DNA of 11,923 nt from an uncultured Thermoanaerobacterales bacterium (GCA_949840475.1 CATKXA010000023.1:1-11923); one strand, 5' to 3'. Shown: positions 1 through 6,007, counted from the first letter of the stretch. Notes: generated by a model from the sequence alone, not told the origin. Numbers and translations: made by a program.

Positions 1-161
1 TGGCTTTCCAATTTACGCAAATGATACACAATAGTTGCAGTTGAACTAATATTTAATGCAGAGCACATTTCACGCACTGATGGTGGATAGCTATTTTCTT
101 GCACGTAGCCTTTAATATATTCATACAATTTTTGTGTTTGATTAACTTTTTCTCTTTTCAT
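1..161 (-). CDS. lexA: LexA repressor, N-terminal part (cut by window edge)
   Basis: Only the first 53 codons are present; the 3' part lies outside the window. The translation starts MKREKVNQTQKLYEYIKGYV and contains YPPSVREMCSALNIS followed by STATIVYHLRKLE, the winged helix-turn-helix of LexA. LexA represses SOS genes and cleaves itself when RecA filaments form; the autoprotease domain is not visible here. The ATG (complement of 159-161) has an AAGGA ribosome binding site six bases upstream. A LexA-like box lies in its own promoter, as expected for autoregulation. It is divergent from the Cys-rich gene at 272. Identification rests on the PPSVRE/SS-T-T motif typical of the family; a LexA-like repressor with another C-terminal domain cannot be excluded. 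Confidence 0.88.
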   Translation of the reverse strand, partial: MKREKVNQTQKLYEYIKGYVQENSYPPSVREMCSALNISSTATIVYHLRKLES

Positions 162-180
162 AACAAATCCTTATATTTTT

Positions 181-209
181 AGTATAGCATAGGCTATAAT
201 TTTTTGCAA
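181..209 (-). promoter_or_regulatory. Promoter of lexA
   Basis: On the minus strand a -35 TTGCAA (204-209) and a -10 TATACT (181-186) are separated by 17 bp. Transcription would start near 174, giving a leader of about a dozen bases that contains the AAGGA site. The -35 overlaps the LexA-like box. A second reading (TTTACA with TTATAG, 19 bp apart) is possible but has poorer spacing. Confidence 0.6.
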
Positions 210-220
210 ACATTTGTTTG
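207..220. promoter_or_regulatory. LexA-like SOS box between lexA and the Cys-rich gene
   Basis: CAAACATTTGTTTG has perfect 6-bp inverted arms around a TT centre. It follows the spacing of the Gram-positive LexA box (CGAAC-N4-GTTCG type), with A for G in each half. It overlaps the lexA -35 and lies 17 bp upstream of the -35 of the divergent gene, so one dimer site could act on both promoters. The match is by pattern and position; binding is inferred. Confidence 0.6.
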
Positions 221-236
221 TAAAACAAAAATTTAG

Positions 237-265
237 TTGATATTGCACAGATTTTGTATTATAAT
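237..265 (+). promoter_or_regulatory. Promoter of the Cys-rich gene
   Basis: TTGATA (237-242) and TATAAT (260-265) are spaced by 17 bp, close to consensus. Only six bases separate the -10 from the ATG at 272, so transcription should begin at or next to the start codon. Confidence 0.8.
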
Positions 266-271
266 GCCCGT

Positions 272-565
272 ATGGAAAAGAAGAATAATAAAAAAATAAT
301 ACTCACTAAAGATCAAGTACAAATTGCAATAGGTAAACGCAAGAATTGCATACTAGAGCCAGAGTATCCTTGCACACTTTGCGGGGCTTGCCTATACTGC
401 GATTTAGACGAGAATAAGCTGTGCAATAACTGTGGTAAATGTCTTGATAGCTATAATACCGATGATAAAGGTTTTGTTAAAATCAAAGTGGATAAAATAA
501 TAAAACAAGAGCCAACTCTTGAGGATTTTTATAAACAACTTGGACTAGAAGGCGATGAAGAATAG
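272..565 (+). CDS. Small cysteine-rich protein, function unknown
   Basis: The product is 97 residues. A lysine/asparagine-rich start is followed by a cysteine cluster: CTLCGACLYC (C34, C37, C40, C43) and CNNCGKC (C51, C54, C57), plus C26. The tail is acidic (GDEE). The CxxCxxC pattern suggests Fe-S or zinc binding; it is not the classical CxxCxxCxxxCP ferredoxin motif and I do not recognise the family. ATG at 272 is preferred over an in-frame TTG at 254, because the TATAAT box lies at 260-265, inside that extension. No Shine-Dalgarno is present, so the mRNA is probably leaderless. It is divergent from lexA with a LexA-like box between them, which suggests SOS control. This is not the yneA gene found next to lexA in Bacillus: no LysM domain or membrane helix is seen. 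Confidence 0.8.
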   Translation: MEKKNNKKIILTKDQVQIAIGKRKNCILEPEYPCTLCGACLYCDLDENKLCNNCGKCLDSYNTDDKGFVKIKVDKIIKQEPTLEDFYKQLGLEGDEE

Positions 566-577
566 CACAAAACTTAG

Positions 578-606
578 TTGACAAGCAAATAATAGTTTGC
601 TATACT
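578..606 (+). promoter_or_regulatory. Promoter of tRNA-Trp
   Basis: A perfect -35 TTGACA (578-583), a 17-bp spacer and TATACT (601-606) lie 13 bases upstream of the mature tRNA 5' end. Confidence 0.85.
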
Positions 607-619
607 AAGTGAGTTTTGT

Positions 620-694
620 AGGGGAGTGGCTCAACGGTAGAGTAGCGGTCTCCAAAACCGTAGGTTGCGTGTTCGAATCGCGTCTCCCCTGCCA
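620..694 (+). tRNA. tRNA-Trp (anticodon CCA)
   Basis: A complete cloverleaf can be folded. The acceptor stem pairs AGGGGAG (620-626) with CTCCCCT (684-690). The anticodon stem is 645-649 with 657-661, and the loop CTCCAAA has anticodon CCA at 652-654. The T-arm has the loop TTCGAAT. The discriminator is G691 and the CCA end is encoded (692-694). A CCA anticodon reads only UGG, consistent with TGA acting as a stop in this genome. It has its own promoter and terminator, so it is a single-gene transcript. Confidence 0.97.
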
Positions 695-696
695 AG

Positions 697-725
697 AAAA
701 AAGCACCATTTATTGGTGCTTTTTT
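697..725 (+). terminator. Terminator of tRNA-Trp
   Basis: AAGCACCA (701-708) pairs with TGGTGCTT (714-721) over a 5-base loop and is followed by a T run. It starts only a few bases after the encoded CCA. Confidence 0.9.
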
Positions 726-732
726 ATATTCA

Positions 733-783
733 GGGAGCAAGATTCGCACTTTATTTTAGGGCTCCCGTAAAGCAATAGCTTTA
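733..783. other. Two adjacent hairpins in the tRNA-Trp to rnhA gap
   Basis: GGGAGC (733-738) pairs with GCTCCC (761-766), and two bases later TAAAGC (768-773) pairs with GCTTTA (778-783). No T run follows and no gene is recognised. It could be chance, or a remnant of a structured RNA. Confidence 0.25.
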
Positions 784-899
784 TAGGAAGAGGATAAAAC
801 TGCTCGAAAAATGGTTTAATTTACTTTTTACATTTACAAGAAATAGCACTAAAATTAGACAATTTGGTCAATATCCAATTTAATTAATTTTACATTCAC

Positions 900-928
900 T
901 TGACTAAAAATAAGTAATTATGTAAACT
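900..928 (+). promoter_or_regulatory. Promoter of rnhA
   Basis: TTGACT (900-905), 17 bp, then TAAACT (923-928). Seven bases separate the -10 from the ATG at 936, so the start of transcription should coincide with the start codon. Confidence 0.6.
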
Positions 929-935
929 AAAAACT

Positions 936-1370
936 ATGAAAGAAGTAACAGTTTATACAGATGGTGCATGTTCGGGCAACCCTGGCAAAGGAGGCTGGGG
1001 AGCAGTTTTAATGTTCAATGGCCACAAAAAAGAAATATCAGGTGCAGAAAACAACACAACTAATAACCGCATGGAGCTACTAGCAGTAATAAAGGCTCTT
1101 GAAAAGCTAAAAGAACCTTGCATTGTTAAGCTTTATAGTGATTCAGCCTATGTTGTAAATGCTTTTAACCAAGGCTGGATAGAATCTTGGCAGAAAAACA
1201 ACTTTAGAGGCTCAGACAAAAAAGAAATTAAAAATTTAGATCTTTGGCAAAAACTAATAAATTTAACAAACATACATAAAGTTACTTTTATAAAAGTAAA
1301 GGGTCATGCTGATAATGAATACAATAACAGGTGCGACAAACTCGCAACAACTGCTATAACAGAGCTTTAA
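936..1370 (+). CDS. rnhA: Ribonuclease HI
   Basis: A 144-residue protein of normal RNase HI length. RNase HI cuts the RNA strand of RNA-DNA hybrids, acting on R-loops and Okazaki primers in the cytoplasm. The catalytic carboxylates are visible: D9 in YTDGACSGNPG, E47 in NRMELLA, D69 in YSDSAYV and D134 in NRCDKLA, with the loop histidine H124 in VKGHADNEYNN. The GWIESWQKNNFRG stretch is the basic-protrusion region seen in the E. coli-type enzyme. There is no Shine-Dalgarno sequence upstream and the -10 box ends seven bases before the ATG, so a leaderless mRNA is likely. It is a single gene ending at a strong shared terminator. Confidence 0.96.
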   Translation: MKEVTVYTDGACSGNPGKGGWGAVLMFNGHKKEISGAENNTTNNRMELLAVIKALEKLKEPCIVKLYSDSAYVVNAFNQGWIESWQKNNFRGSDKKEIKNLDLWQKLINLTNIHKVTFIKVKGHADNEYNNRCDKLATTAITEL

Positions 1371-1397
1371 TTGTTTATGCTTTAACTTTCGCCAATT

Positions 1398-1450
1398 AAA
1401 AAATCCACACACTAAATTTACTCTAAGTAAAATCGTGTGTGGATTTTTTT
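1398..1450. terminator. Bidirectional terminator between rnhA and the PadR-membrane gene
   Basis: A perfect 15-bp stem (1398-1412 with 1435-1449) starts with six A and ends in a T run, so it can terminate transcripts from both sides. The 22-base loop contains a second small hairpin, TTTACT/AGTAAA. It serves the convergent genes on either side. Confidence 0.9.
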
Positions 1451-1479
1451 AGTTTACGTGCTAAGGCATAAATAAACTG

Positions 1480-3483
1480 TTATACATGGAAATTTTTTGA
1501 TTTAAATAATACAGTGTGCATAATAGCATCAACAATAGGGTAAAGAGCAAGTAAACATGGGATTACCCATAATAAATGATTATAATTTTCTTGTGAGAAG
1601 CTATAAAAACCAACTTGTAAATTGATACAATAAATTATTATAAATAACTGGATAGTTAAAAGCACTGCAAATAAGGTATACATTCTTCCCGCATACCTAG
1701 CTTGTTTTTTTAGGTATGGGTTTATAAAGTATAATATCGTATATATAATTGGAACAACGGCTAAAACAGCAATACCAATTAAGAAATATTTACCAGAGAA
1801 ATCATAAGTAAAGCCACTAGAATTGTTATTCATTATGATAAATGTTAAACAAAGCATGAAAGTGATGATAGCAAATGATGTCCAAGCATTGATTAAGTTA
1901 AGTTTGTTTGAAAGAACATAAGTTCTATTAACAGATGAAGTTGGTTTTTTAACACTCTTAACAAATGGTCTTATAGTAATGCCGTCCCTTTCAAATTCTT
2001 CAGCTAATGCTTGATAATCTTTTAAAACTGGGGCAGAGCTTTGACTACTATTGGCAGCATCGTCTGACAAGCTATCTAGCTTTTGCTTATAGTCTTTGTC
2101 TAAAAAGTTGACACTCATGTTGTCATAATTTTCTGTAGGTTTATAAAAATCAACGTCTACATGCGAAATTTCTTTTTCTTGGCTTTCCTGTTCATAAGTC
2201 TGGTCATTTGACTCAGTTTCAAGGAAGTTATCTGCAAATAAGTCAAGCTCATTATCGTCATCTGCTTTACATTGTTCGTCGCTTTGCTTTACAAGCTCTG
2301 GATTTAGATAAATTTTATCTGGGTCAAAATCCTGCTCGTCAATGTAAACTATCTCGTCCTCGTCAGCCTCTTTTGAGTTTAAAGAAACCTCTTCAACATT
2401 ATTTTTTGCACCAAAATTGTGGTATACAATATTAGAAGTAGCAGGGGATGCTGGCTCCTCAATTTTTTCTTGGTTGTTTATACTCACTATTGACTCTGTT
2501 TTTTTCTCTAAGCCGTCTATTACCATAGAAGGGGCAACATAGTCAAAAGACTGCTCTTCTTCAGCCTCAAAATAACTTTGGTTATCATCTATTTTATAAT
2601 CATTAATATCAAAACTAAAGGCAGAAGAAGATTGTTCTTCAGTTTCATTTGCTCTATCAAAGTTTTCTTTAACTTCTTTTAATGCATAGTTTGAAGATTC
2701 ACTTTGAGTTTGAGCTTGCTCTTCAATGTTTTCTGTTGTTTCAACATCTTGCTGAATGTCAACATCTTCAAAAATATTTGCTTGGGCAGGGGAAGTTATT
2801 ACTTCGTTAGCATCGTCTTCATCTAAGCTTTCTGCATTCTCGCTTATATTTTCATAAACTTGCTCCTGATAAGCCCATGAAACCTCGCCGTTAGGTGCAA
2901 AGCTTGCAACATAGCTATTGTTATCATCTGTAGTGTCGGCATTATAAATAGCATCTTCTTCAGCCTGAACGTCGTCGCTATTATCTTCATCAATAGAGTT
3001 TGACCAAGGAATAACATCGTCACCAGAAAAATCAATACCGCTTGATATTGCTTGTGTTTGCTCGATTTGTTCGCTTGAATTTTCAGCCTTGTTTGCTTTT
3101 TCCTTTAAGTCTTCTAATTCATCAACTTTAACAGTTGTGTAAACGACCTTTTCATTCTCAGAAATAAGGTTATCAATTATTTGCCTAGACCTTTGCCAAT
3201 CCTCTTGGTTTTGCCTAAAGGTATCTTTACCAAGCTCAGTTAGTTTGTAGTAGTGACGTTTACCTCCAATATCGCTATCAGTCCAGTATGAAGAAATAAG
3301 CCCTTGACCTTCGAGCCTTTTTAAGCAACTATAAAGAGTGGGTTGCTTAAGTTCATAAGTCCCACCACTTTTTTCTTCAACGTCTTTACAAATCTCATAT
3401 CCATATTTATCGCCCTCAAATAATGTTTTGAGAATGATAGTATCAATATGTCCACGGATTAAATCACTATCAATACCTTGCAT
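1480..3483 (-). CDS. PadR-type regulator with long acidic linker and four C-terminal membrane helices
   Basis: The product has 667 residues, whereas ordinary PadR regulators have roughly 100-200. Residues about 10-100 form a PadR winged helix: GYEICKDVEEKSGG, then QPTLYSCLKRLEGQGLI and GGKRHYYKLTELGK. Residues about 115-485 are strongly acidic and rich in Ser, Asn and Gln, probably disordered. A short more ordered stretch (488-530, LAEEFERDGITIRPFVKS) leads to four hydrophobic segments at about 530-551, 565-588, 600-622 and 636-660. Basic residues before helix 1, between helices 2 and 3 (YLKKQARYAGR) and at the C-terminus put both ends in the cytoplasm, so the DNA-binding domain would be tethered inside the cell. 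The ATG has AGAGG five bases upstream. A dyad at 3514-3535 may be its own operator. The role as a membrane-bound transcription factor is inferred; its signal and targets are unknown. Confidence 0.85.
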   Translation of the reverse strand: MQGIDSDLIRGHIDTIILKTLFEGDKYGYEICKDVEEKSGGTYELKQPTLYSCLKRLEGQGLISSYWTDSDIGGKRHYYKLTELGKDTFRQNQEDWQRSRQIIDNLISENEKVVYTTVKVDELEDLKEKANKAENSSEQIEQTQAISSGIDFSGDDVIPWSNSIDEDNSDDVQAEEDAIYNADTTDDNNSYVASFAPNGEVSWAYQEQVYENISENAESLDEDDANEVITSPAQANIFEDVDIQQDVETTENIEEQAQTQSESSNYALKEVKENFDRANETEEQSSSAFSFDINDYKIDDNQSYFEAEEEQSFDYVAPSMVIDGLEKKTESIVSINNQEKIEEPASPATSNIVYHNFGAKNNVEEVSLNSKEADEDEIVYIDEQDFDPDKIYLNPELVKQSDEQCKADDDNELDLFADNFLETESNDQTYEQESQEKEISHVDVDFYKPTENYDNMSVNFLDKDYKQKLDSLSDDAANSSQSSAPVLKDYQALAEEFERDGITIRPFVKSVKKPTSSVNRTYVLSNKLNLINAWTSFAIITFMLCLTFIIMNNNSSGFTYDFSGKYFLIGIAVLAVVPIIYTILYFINPYLKKQARYAGRMYTLFAVLLTIQLFIIIYCINLQVGFYSFSQENYNHLLWVIPCLLALYPIVDAIMHTVLFKSKNFHV

Positions 3484-3513
3484 AAAAACCTCTTAGCAAA
3501 TATAGTTTATCAA

Positions 3514-3535
3514 GTTAATTGTAAAGCAATTTAAC
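3514..3535. promoter_or_regulatory. Dyad upstream of the PadR-membrane gene, possible operator
   Basis: On the plus strand the 22-bp stretch opens with GTTAATTG and closes with CAATTTAAC, an imperfect inverted repeat with AATTG/CAATT cores. It lies 31 bp upstream of the ATG, where the promoter of this gene must be (TTTACA and TATATT are nearby but with poor 15-bp spacing). PadR proteins often bind dyads in their own promoters. The region is AT-rich, so chance is possible. Confidence 0.3.
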
Positions 3536-3620
3536 AAATAAAGTCAAATAAAAACAAAATTAACTTTATATTTTATTATTAATATATATATTATGGCAAT
3601 AATATTTACAAAATATAGAC

Positions 3621-3645
3621 TTTGACAAAAGCAAGTTTGACAAAA
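3621..3645. repeat. Two direct copies of TTTGACAAAA, 15 bp apart
   Basis: TTTGACAAAA occurs at 3621-3630 and 3636-3645 in the divergent region between the PadR-membrane gene and the YgjP-type protease. Each contains TTGACA, but neither has a -10 at the right distance, so they do not read as simple promoters. They lie about 50-70 bp upstream of the protease promoter. Confidence 0.4.
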
Positions 3646-3692
3646 ATCATAGTCTTTTTAACTTTTTGTGTATTTTGCATGCCAAAGATAGT

Positions 3693-3721
3693 TTGAAAAG
3701 CTATAATTTTTATAATATAAT
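3693..3721 (+). promoter_or_regulatory. Promoter of the YgjP-type protease gene
   Basis: TTGAAA (3693-3698), a 17-bp spacer and a perfect TATAAT (3716-3721). The start would be near 3728, leaving a short leader that holds the ribosome binding site. Confidence 0.8.
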
Positions 3722-3740
3722 ACAAAAAAAGGGGAACAAC

Positions 3741-4415
3741 ATGATAACACCAGACTTAATATCACGTAGCAATAGAAGAACCTTATCTCTAAGTATTTTA
3801 AAAGACGGACAGGTTGTAGTAAAAGCACCAATAAAGATGAGCGAACAAACAATCTCTCAGTTTGTCTTTGAAAAGCAGGATTGGATACGTCAAAAACTTA
3901 GCCTTATCCAACAAAACAGACAAAAGTTTGACGAGGTTATACACTATAAAAAGTTTTTACTTTTTGGAAATGAATACAGTTTAAAACTTGCAAATGTAAA
4001 AAAGGTCGAAACCAGTTCATCAGACATGTCAATATACATGCCGTCAACAACGCCTGATGATAAAATTTTATCCAAGCTAAAAAGCTGGTATAAAAAACAA
4101 GCAAAAACTATAATAGAAGAACGCGTTGAGTATATAAGTAAGTTAATCAAACTTAAACCAACTTCCATTAGGATTTCGGACTCAAAAGGCAGGTGGGGGG
4201 CTTGCAATACAAAGGGCAACATCAACTTTAACTTTAGAGTAGTGATGCTTGAACCAGCAGTTATTGACTATGTTATTATCCATGAGCTTTGCCATTTGGT
4301 CGAAATGAATCATAGCAGAAGGTTTTGGAATATCGTGAATTCCTTTATGCCTAACGCTGAAATCCAAAAGAATAAAATTAAAGAATATAGTTTTTTACTT
4401 TCGCTTTATAATTAA
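3741..4415 (+). CDS. YgjP/SprT-like zinc metalloprotease (M48-like, DUF45)
   Basis: A 224-residue protein. The C-terminal half carries the family hallmark: SKGRWGACNTKGNINFNFRV (149-167), then a zinc motif HELCH (181-185) and a further histidine in NHSRRFW (H191), the likely third ligand. The N-terminal half (about 10-130) matches the usual YgjP layout, including a WIRQKL segment. No signal peptide or membrane helix is seen, so it should act in the cytoplasm; the substrate of this family is not well known. ATG 3741 is chosen because AAAGGGGAA lies just upstream and the TATAAT box is at 3716-3721. A longer in-frame version from 3666 would start upstream of the promoter and is rejected. It is divergent from the PadR-membrane gene and ends at its own terminator. 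Confidence 0.9.
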   Translation: MITPDLISRSNRRTLSLSILKDGQVVVKAPIKMSEQTISQFVFEKQDWIRQKLSLIQQNRQKFDEVIHYKKFLLFGNEYSLKLANVKKVETSSSDMSIYMPSTTPDDKILSKLKSWYKKQAKTIIEERVEYISKLIKLKPTSIRISDSKGRWGACNTKGNINFNFRVVMLEPAVIDYVIIHELCHLVEMNHSRRFWNIVNSFMPNAEIQKNKIKEYSFLLSLYN

Positions 4416-4418
4416 ACT

Positions 4419-4449
4419 AAAAAATACACAAATTTTGTGTGTTTTTTTT
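4419..4449 (+). terminator. Terminator of the YgjP-type protease gene
   Basis: An A run and ACACAA (4425-4430 region) pair with TTGTGT and a T run (to 4449) over a 3-base loop. It starts about four bases after the stop codon. Confidence 0.8.
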
Positions 4450-4460
4450 AGTGCAAGGTC

Positions 4461-4489
4461 TTGAAAAATGATGGTGACTATGTTATATT
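4461..4489 (+). promoter_or_regulatory. Promoter of the 208-residue helical protein gene
   Basis: TTGAAA (4461-4466), 17 bp, then TATATT (4484-4489). The start is expected near 4496, with a 27-base leader containing AGGAGAG. Confidence 0.7.
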
Positions 4490-4522
4490 ATATCCATTAT
4501 ATTTTAATTACAGGAGAGAAAT

Positions 4523-5149
4523 ATGAAAAGCAAAGAATTAGAAATCCCTTATGGTATATCTGAAGATGTTGCAGATAGAATTTCAGAGCAAATATATAAC
4601 TCGCAAGTACCGTTTACACAAGAATCATTAATTAGGGCATATAAATTGATTGAATTAAAAATTTATGAATGCAATAGCAATATTAGTAAATACATGAAAC
4701 TATCAGATAAAGCTACCTCAGAAATGGAGAGAACTTTAAATCAGCACCTAAGTAGTAGAGAACTAACTAGATTAAACAAGTTCAAAAATGTTCTAACTAT
4801 GATTGAACATTTAGCACATTTACCAACAACATTGGTTGTTCCTGAAGGAACTGAATTGACAATATATATAAACAAATTATCTAAACAATTAAGCAATACA
4901 AAACAAATATATAAACAAGATTCAGTAAAGAAAGCAATAGCTAGTGTAAATAAAAGAATACTAGATGAAAAGCAACGCATAAAACTAATCACAACTAAAA
5001 GAGATAGAGTTAGAACTGACGAAGGTTCAAGAAAGTATTATACAGAGCAAATCGCAATATATGAGGCAAGGGTTCAAAAACTTGAAGACCTATTAAGCCA
5101 ACTAAATTCTCGTTTAAAATCAGAGCCTGAACCAGGAAGTAACGAATAA
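4523..5149 (+). CDS. Hypothetical helical (coiled-coil) protein, 208 aa
   Basis: I do not recognise a family. The product is 208 residues, hydrophilic, with no signal peptide, membrane helix or cysteine pair. Charged and Leu/Ile-rich stretches at about 35-100 and 115-198 suggest helical hairpins or coiled coil; the tail SEPEPGSNE is acidic and flexible. The ATG has an excellent ribosome binding site (AGGAGAG at 4512-4518). It has its own promoter and terminator. The next gene (5270) encodes a smaller protein whose N-terminal half can be aligned by eye: a Pro/Gly-containing start, then Q-x-FT-x-SL, an acidic/basic helix and S-[K/Q]-Y. The two may come from an old duplication. Confidence 0.8.
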   Translation: MKSKELEIPYGISEDVADRISEQIYNSQVPFTQESLIRAYKLIELKIYECNSNISKYMKLSDKATSEMERTLNQHLSSRELTRLNKFKNVLTMIEHLAHLPTTLVVPEGTELTIYINKLSKQLSNTKQIYKQDSVKKAIASVNKRILDEKQRIKLITTKRDRVRTDEGSRKYYTEQIAIYEARVQKLEDLLSQLNSRLKSEPEPGSNE

Positions 5150-5169
5150 TCGTTAATAGCATAACAAAT

Positions 5170-5203
5170 AAAAAACACCCCATAAAACATGGTGGTGTTT
5201 TTT
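5170..5203 (+). terminator. Terminator of the 208-residue helical protein gene
   Basis: AAAAACACC-CCAT (5171-5183) pairs with ATGG-T-GGTGTTTTT (5189-5202) with one bulged base, followed by T residues. The next promoter begins ten bases later. Confidence 0.85.
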
Positions 5204-5212
5204 ATTTGGGCA

Positions 5213-5241
5213 TTGACTAATAACACTAAAAATGCTATAAT
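5213..5241 (+). promoter_or_regulatory. Promoter of the 107-residue helical protein gene
   Basis: TTGACT (5213-5218), a 17-bp spacer and a perfect TATAAT (5236-5241). It lies just downstream of the preceding terminator, so the two genes are transcribed separately. Confidence 0.85.
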
Positions 5242-5269
5242 GAATATATTAATAGAGAGGGATTTTATC

Positions 5270-5593
5270 GTGGCAATAATAACATTTCCAATTACTGGCG
5301 ACTATATTCATTTAAGTAATGAGGTCTTAAAACAACTGAGTTCTAATCAAAATTTTACACTAACCTCATTAAACAAAGTACTTGGAGAATTAGAACATAG
5401 AATATCGCTAACAACCCTCAAACTTTCTCAATATCAAAGGGCAAAAGATAATAAAGACGGTTATTTCAATATGAGCTTTTATGACAATCTAATCAACGAA
5501 GAAAAGCAAGTTTTGCAAACACTCAACTCCACAAAAGAAGAATTGCTAAAAGTTATTGAAAAAGCTGAGTCAACTCTTGGGGAAGATGAATAA
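5270..5593 (+). CDS. Hypothetical helical protein, 107 aa (GTG start)
   Basis: The product is 107 residues, of unknown function. It starts (fM)AIITFPITGDYIHLSNEV and continues with two charged helices (about 32-55 and 72-100), ending AESTLGEDE. No membrane segment, cysteine or known motif is seen. GTG 5270 is chosen because AGAGGGAT lies eight bases upstream and the promoter -10 ends at 5241. An in-frame ATG at 5189 would put the start inside the preceding terminator and upstream of the promoter. It resembles the N-terminal half of the 208-residue neighbour in spacing of the QxFTxxSL and SxY positions, which suggests a diverged paralog. Confidence 0.75.
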   Translation: MAIITFPITGDYIHLSNEVLKQLSSNQNFTLTSLNKVLGELEHRISLTTLKLSQYQRAKDNKDGYFNMSFYDNLINEEKQVLQTLNSTKEELLKVIEKAESTLGEDE

Positions 5594-5603
5594 CATATAA
5601 CCC

Positions 5604-5635
5604 AAAGCACCTAAATATTTTAGGTGCTTTTTTTT
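5604..5635 (+). terminator. Terminator of the 107-residue helical protein gene
   Basis: A perfect 12-bp stem, AAAGCACCTAAA with TTTAGGTGCTTT, over a 3-base loop, followed by a long T run. Confidence 0.92.
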
Positions 5636-5708
5636 ATTTGGTTTAATTTGTTTTTGATTTGTCAATAGTTTATAAACACACAAAGTAAACTAAAGCCACT
5701 ATTAAAAA

Positions 5709-5865
5709 GTGACATTTAAACTTTTATATGTTAAAGAAGAATTTAAATCAACGATCACTTGCATAGTAAAAAAGCTTGAACCAATAGAAGCTTACATTAA
5801 GCTATAAAGCAAAACTAGATATTGACTTTACAATTACAAACTTTGCAAATTTATCTGAGCTTTAG
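5709..5865 (+). pseudogene. Possible decayed gene fragment with one frameshift
   Basis: Frame one, from 5709 to the TAA at 5805-5807, reads as 32 codons with protein-like composition (for example YVKEEFKSTITCIVKKLEP). The frame shifted by one base (from 5803) then continues as YKAKLDIDFTITNFANLSEL to TAG 5863-5865. Joining them gives a plausible protein C-terminus. A hairpin follows about eight bases later. No ribosome binding site is seen and the family is not recognised. AT-rich DNA can give such stretches by chance. Confidence 0.3.
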
Positions 5866-5873
5866 TGTCATAG

Positions 5874-5897
5874 CAAGCACTGTTTTTTGCTTGTTTT
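5874..5897 (+). terminator. Weak terminator-like hairpin behind the decayed fragment
   Basis: CAAGCA (5874-5879) pairs with TGCTTG (5888-5893) over an 8-base loop and is followed by TTTT. The stem is short, but its position just after the last stop of the fragment supports an old terminator. Confidence 0.35.
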
Positions 5898-5967
5898 ATG
5901 ATACAACTAAAAATATAAACTGGTGGGGAGTGATTAAGTTTTTAACCCCATTGTTAATAACCCATAC

Positions 5968-6007
5968 GTAAACTATTCGCAAAAGACAGCTTTTGCGAAC
6001 ACTTTAC
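5968..6007. repeat. 40-bp near-perfect palindrome, related to the site upstream of the recombinase
   Basis: Two 18-bp arms (5968-5985 and 5990-6007) match at 16 positions around a 4-base centre (ACAG); the inner ten pairs, TTCGCAAAAG/CTTTTGCGAA, are perfect. No T run follows, so it is not a terminator. The left 16 bases, TAAACTATTCGCAAAA, recur exactly at 8100-8115, and ACTTTAC follows in both places. GGGG/CCCC blocks flank it (AACCCC at 5944-5949, GGGGTT at 6020-6025) and could add an outer stem. Candidates are an interspersed palindromic repeat, a recombinase or regulator binding site, or part of a structured RNA. Confidence 0.6.

Noticed and set aside
918..928. TTATGTAAACT resembles, as I remember it, one half of the Bacillus dif site
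   Set aside because: The other half does not match at the required distance, and the sequence is explained as part of the rnhA promoter -10 region.
2208..2435. Plus-strand ORF opposite the acidic linker
   Set aside because: Antisense shadow of the PadR-membrane gene; no ribosome binding site and no recognisable domain. The same applies to other ORFs opposite serS, the dipeptidase and rny.
3666..3740. N-terminal extension of the YgjP-type protease
   Set aside because: The promoter (3693-3721) and ribosome binding site (about 3730) lie inside it; family proteins start near ATG 3741.
5189..5269. N-terminal extension of the 107-residue protein
   Set aside because: It would start within the preceding terminator and upstream of a consensus promoter; GTG 5270 has a good ribosome binding site.
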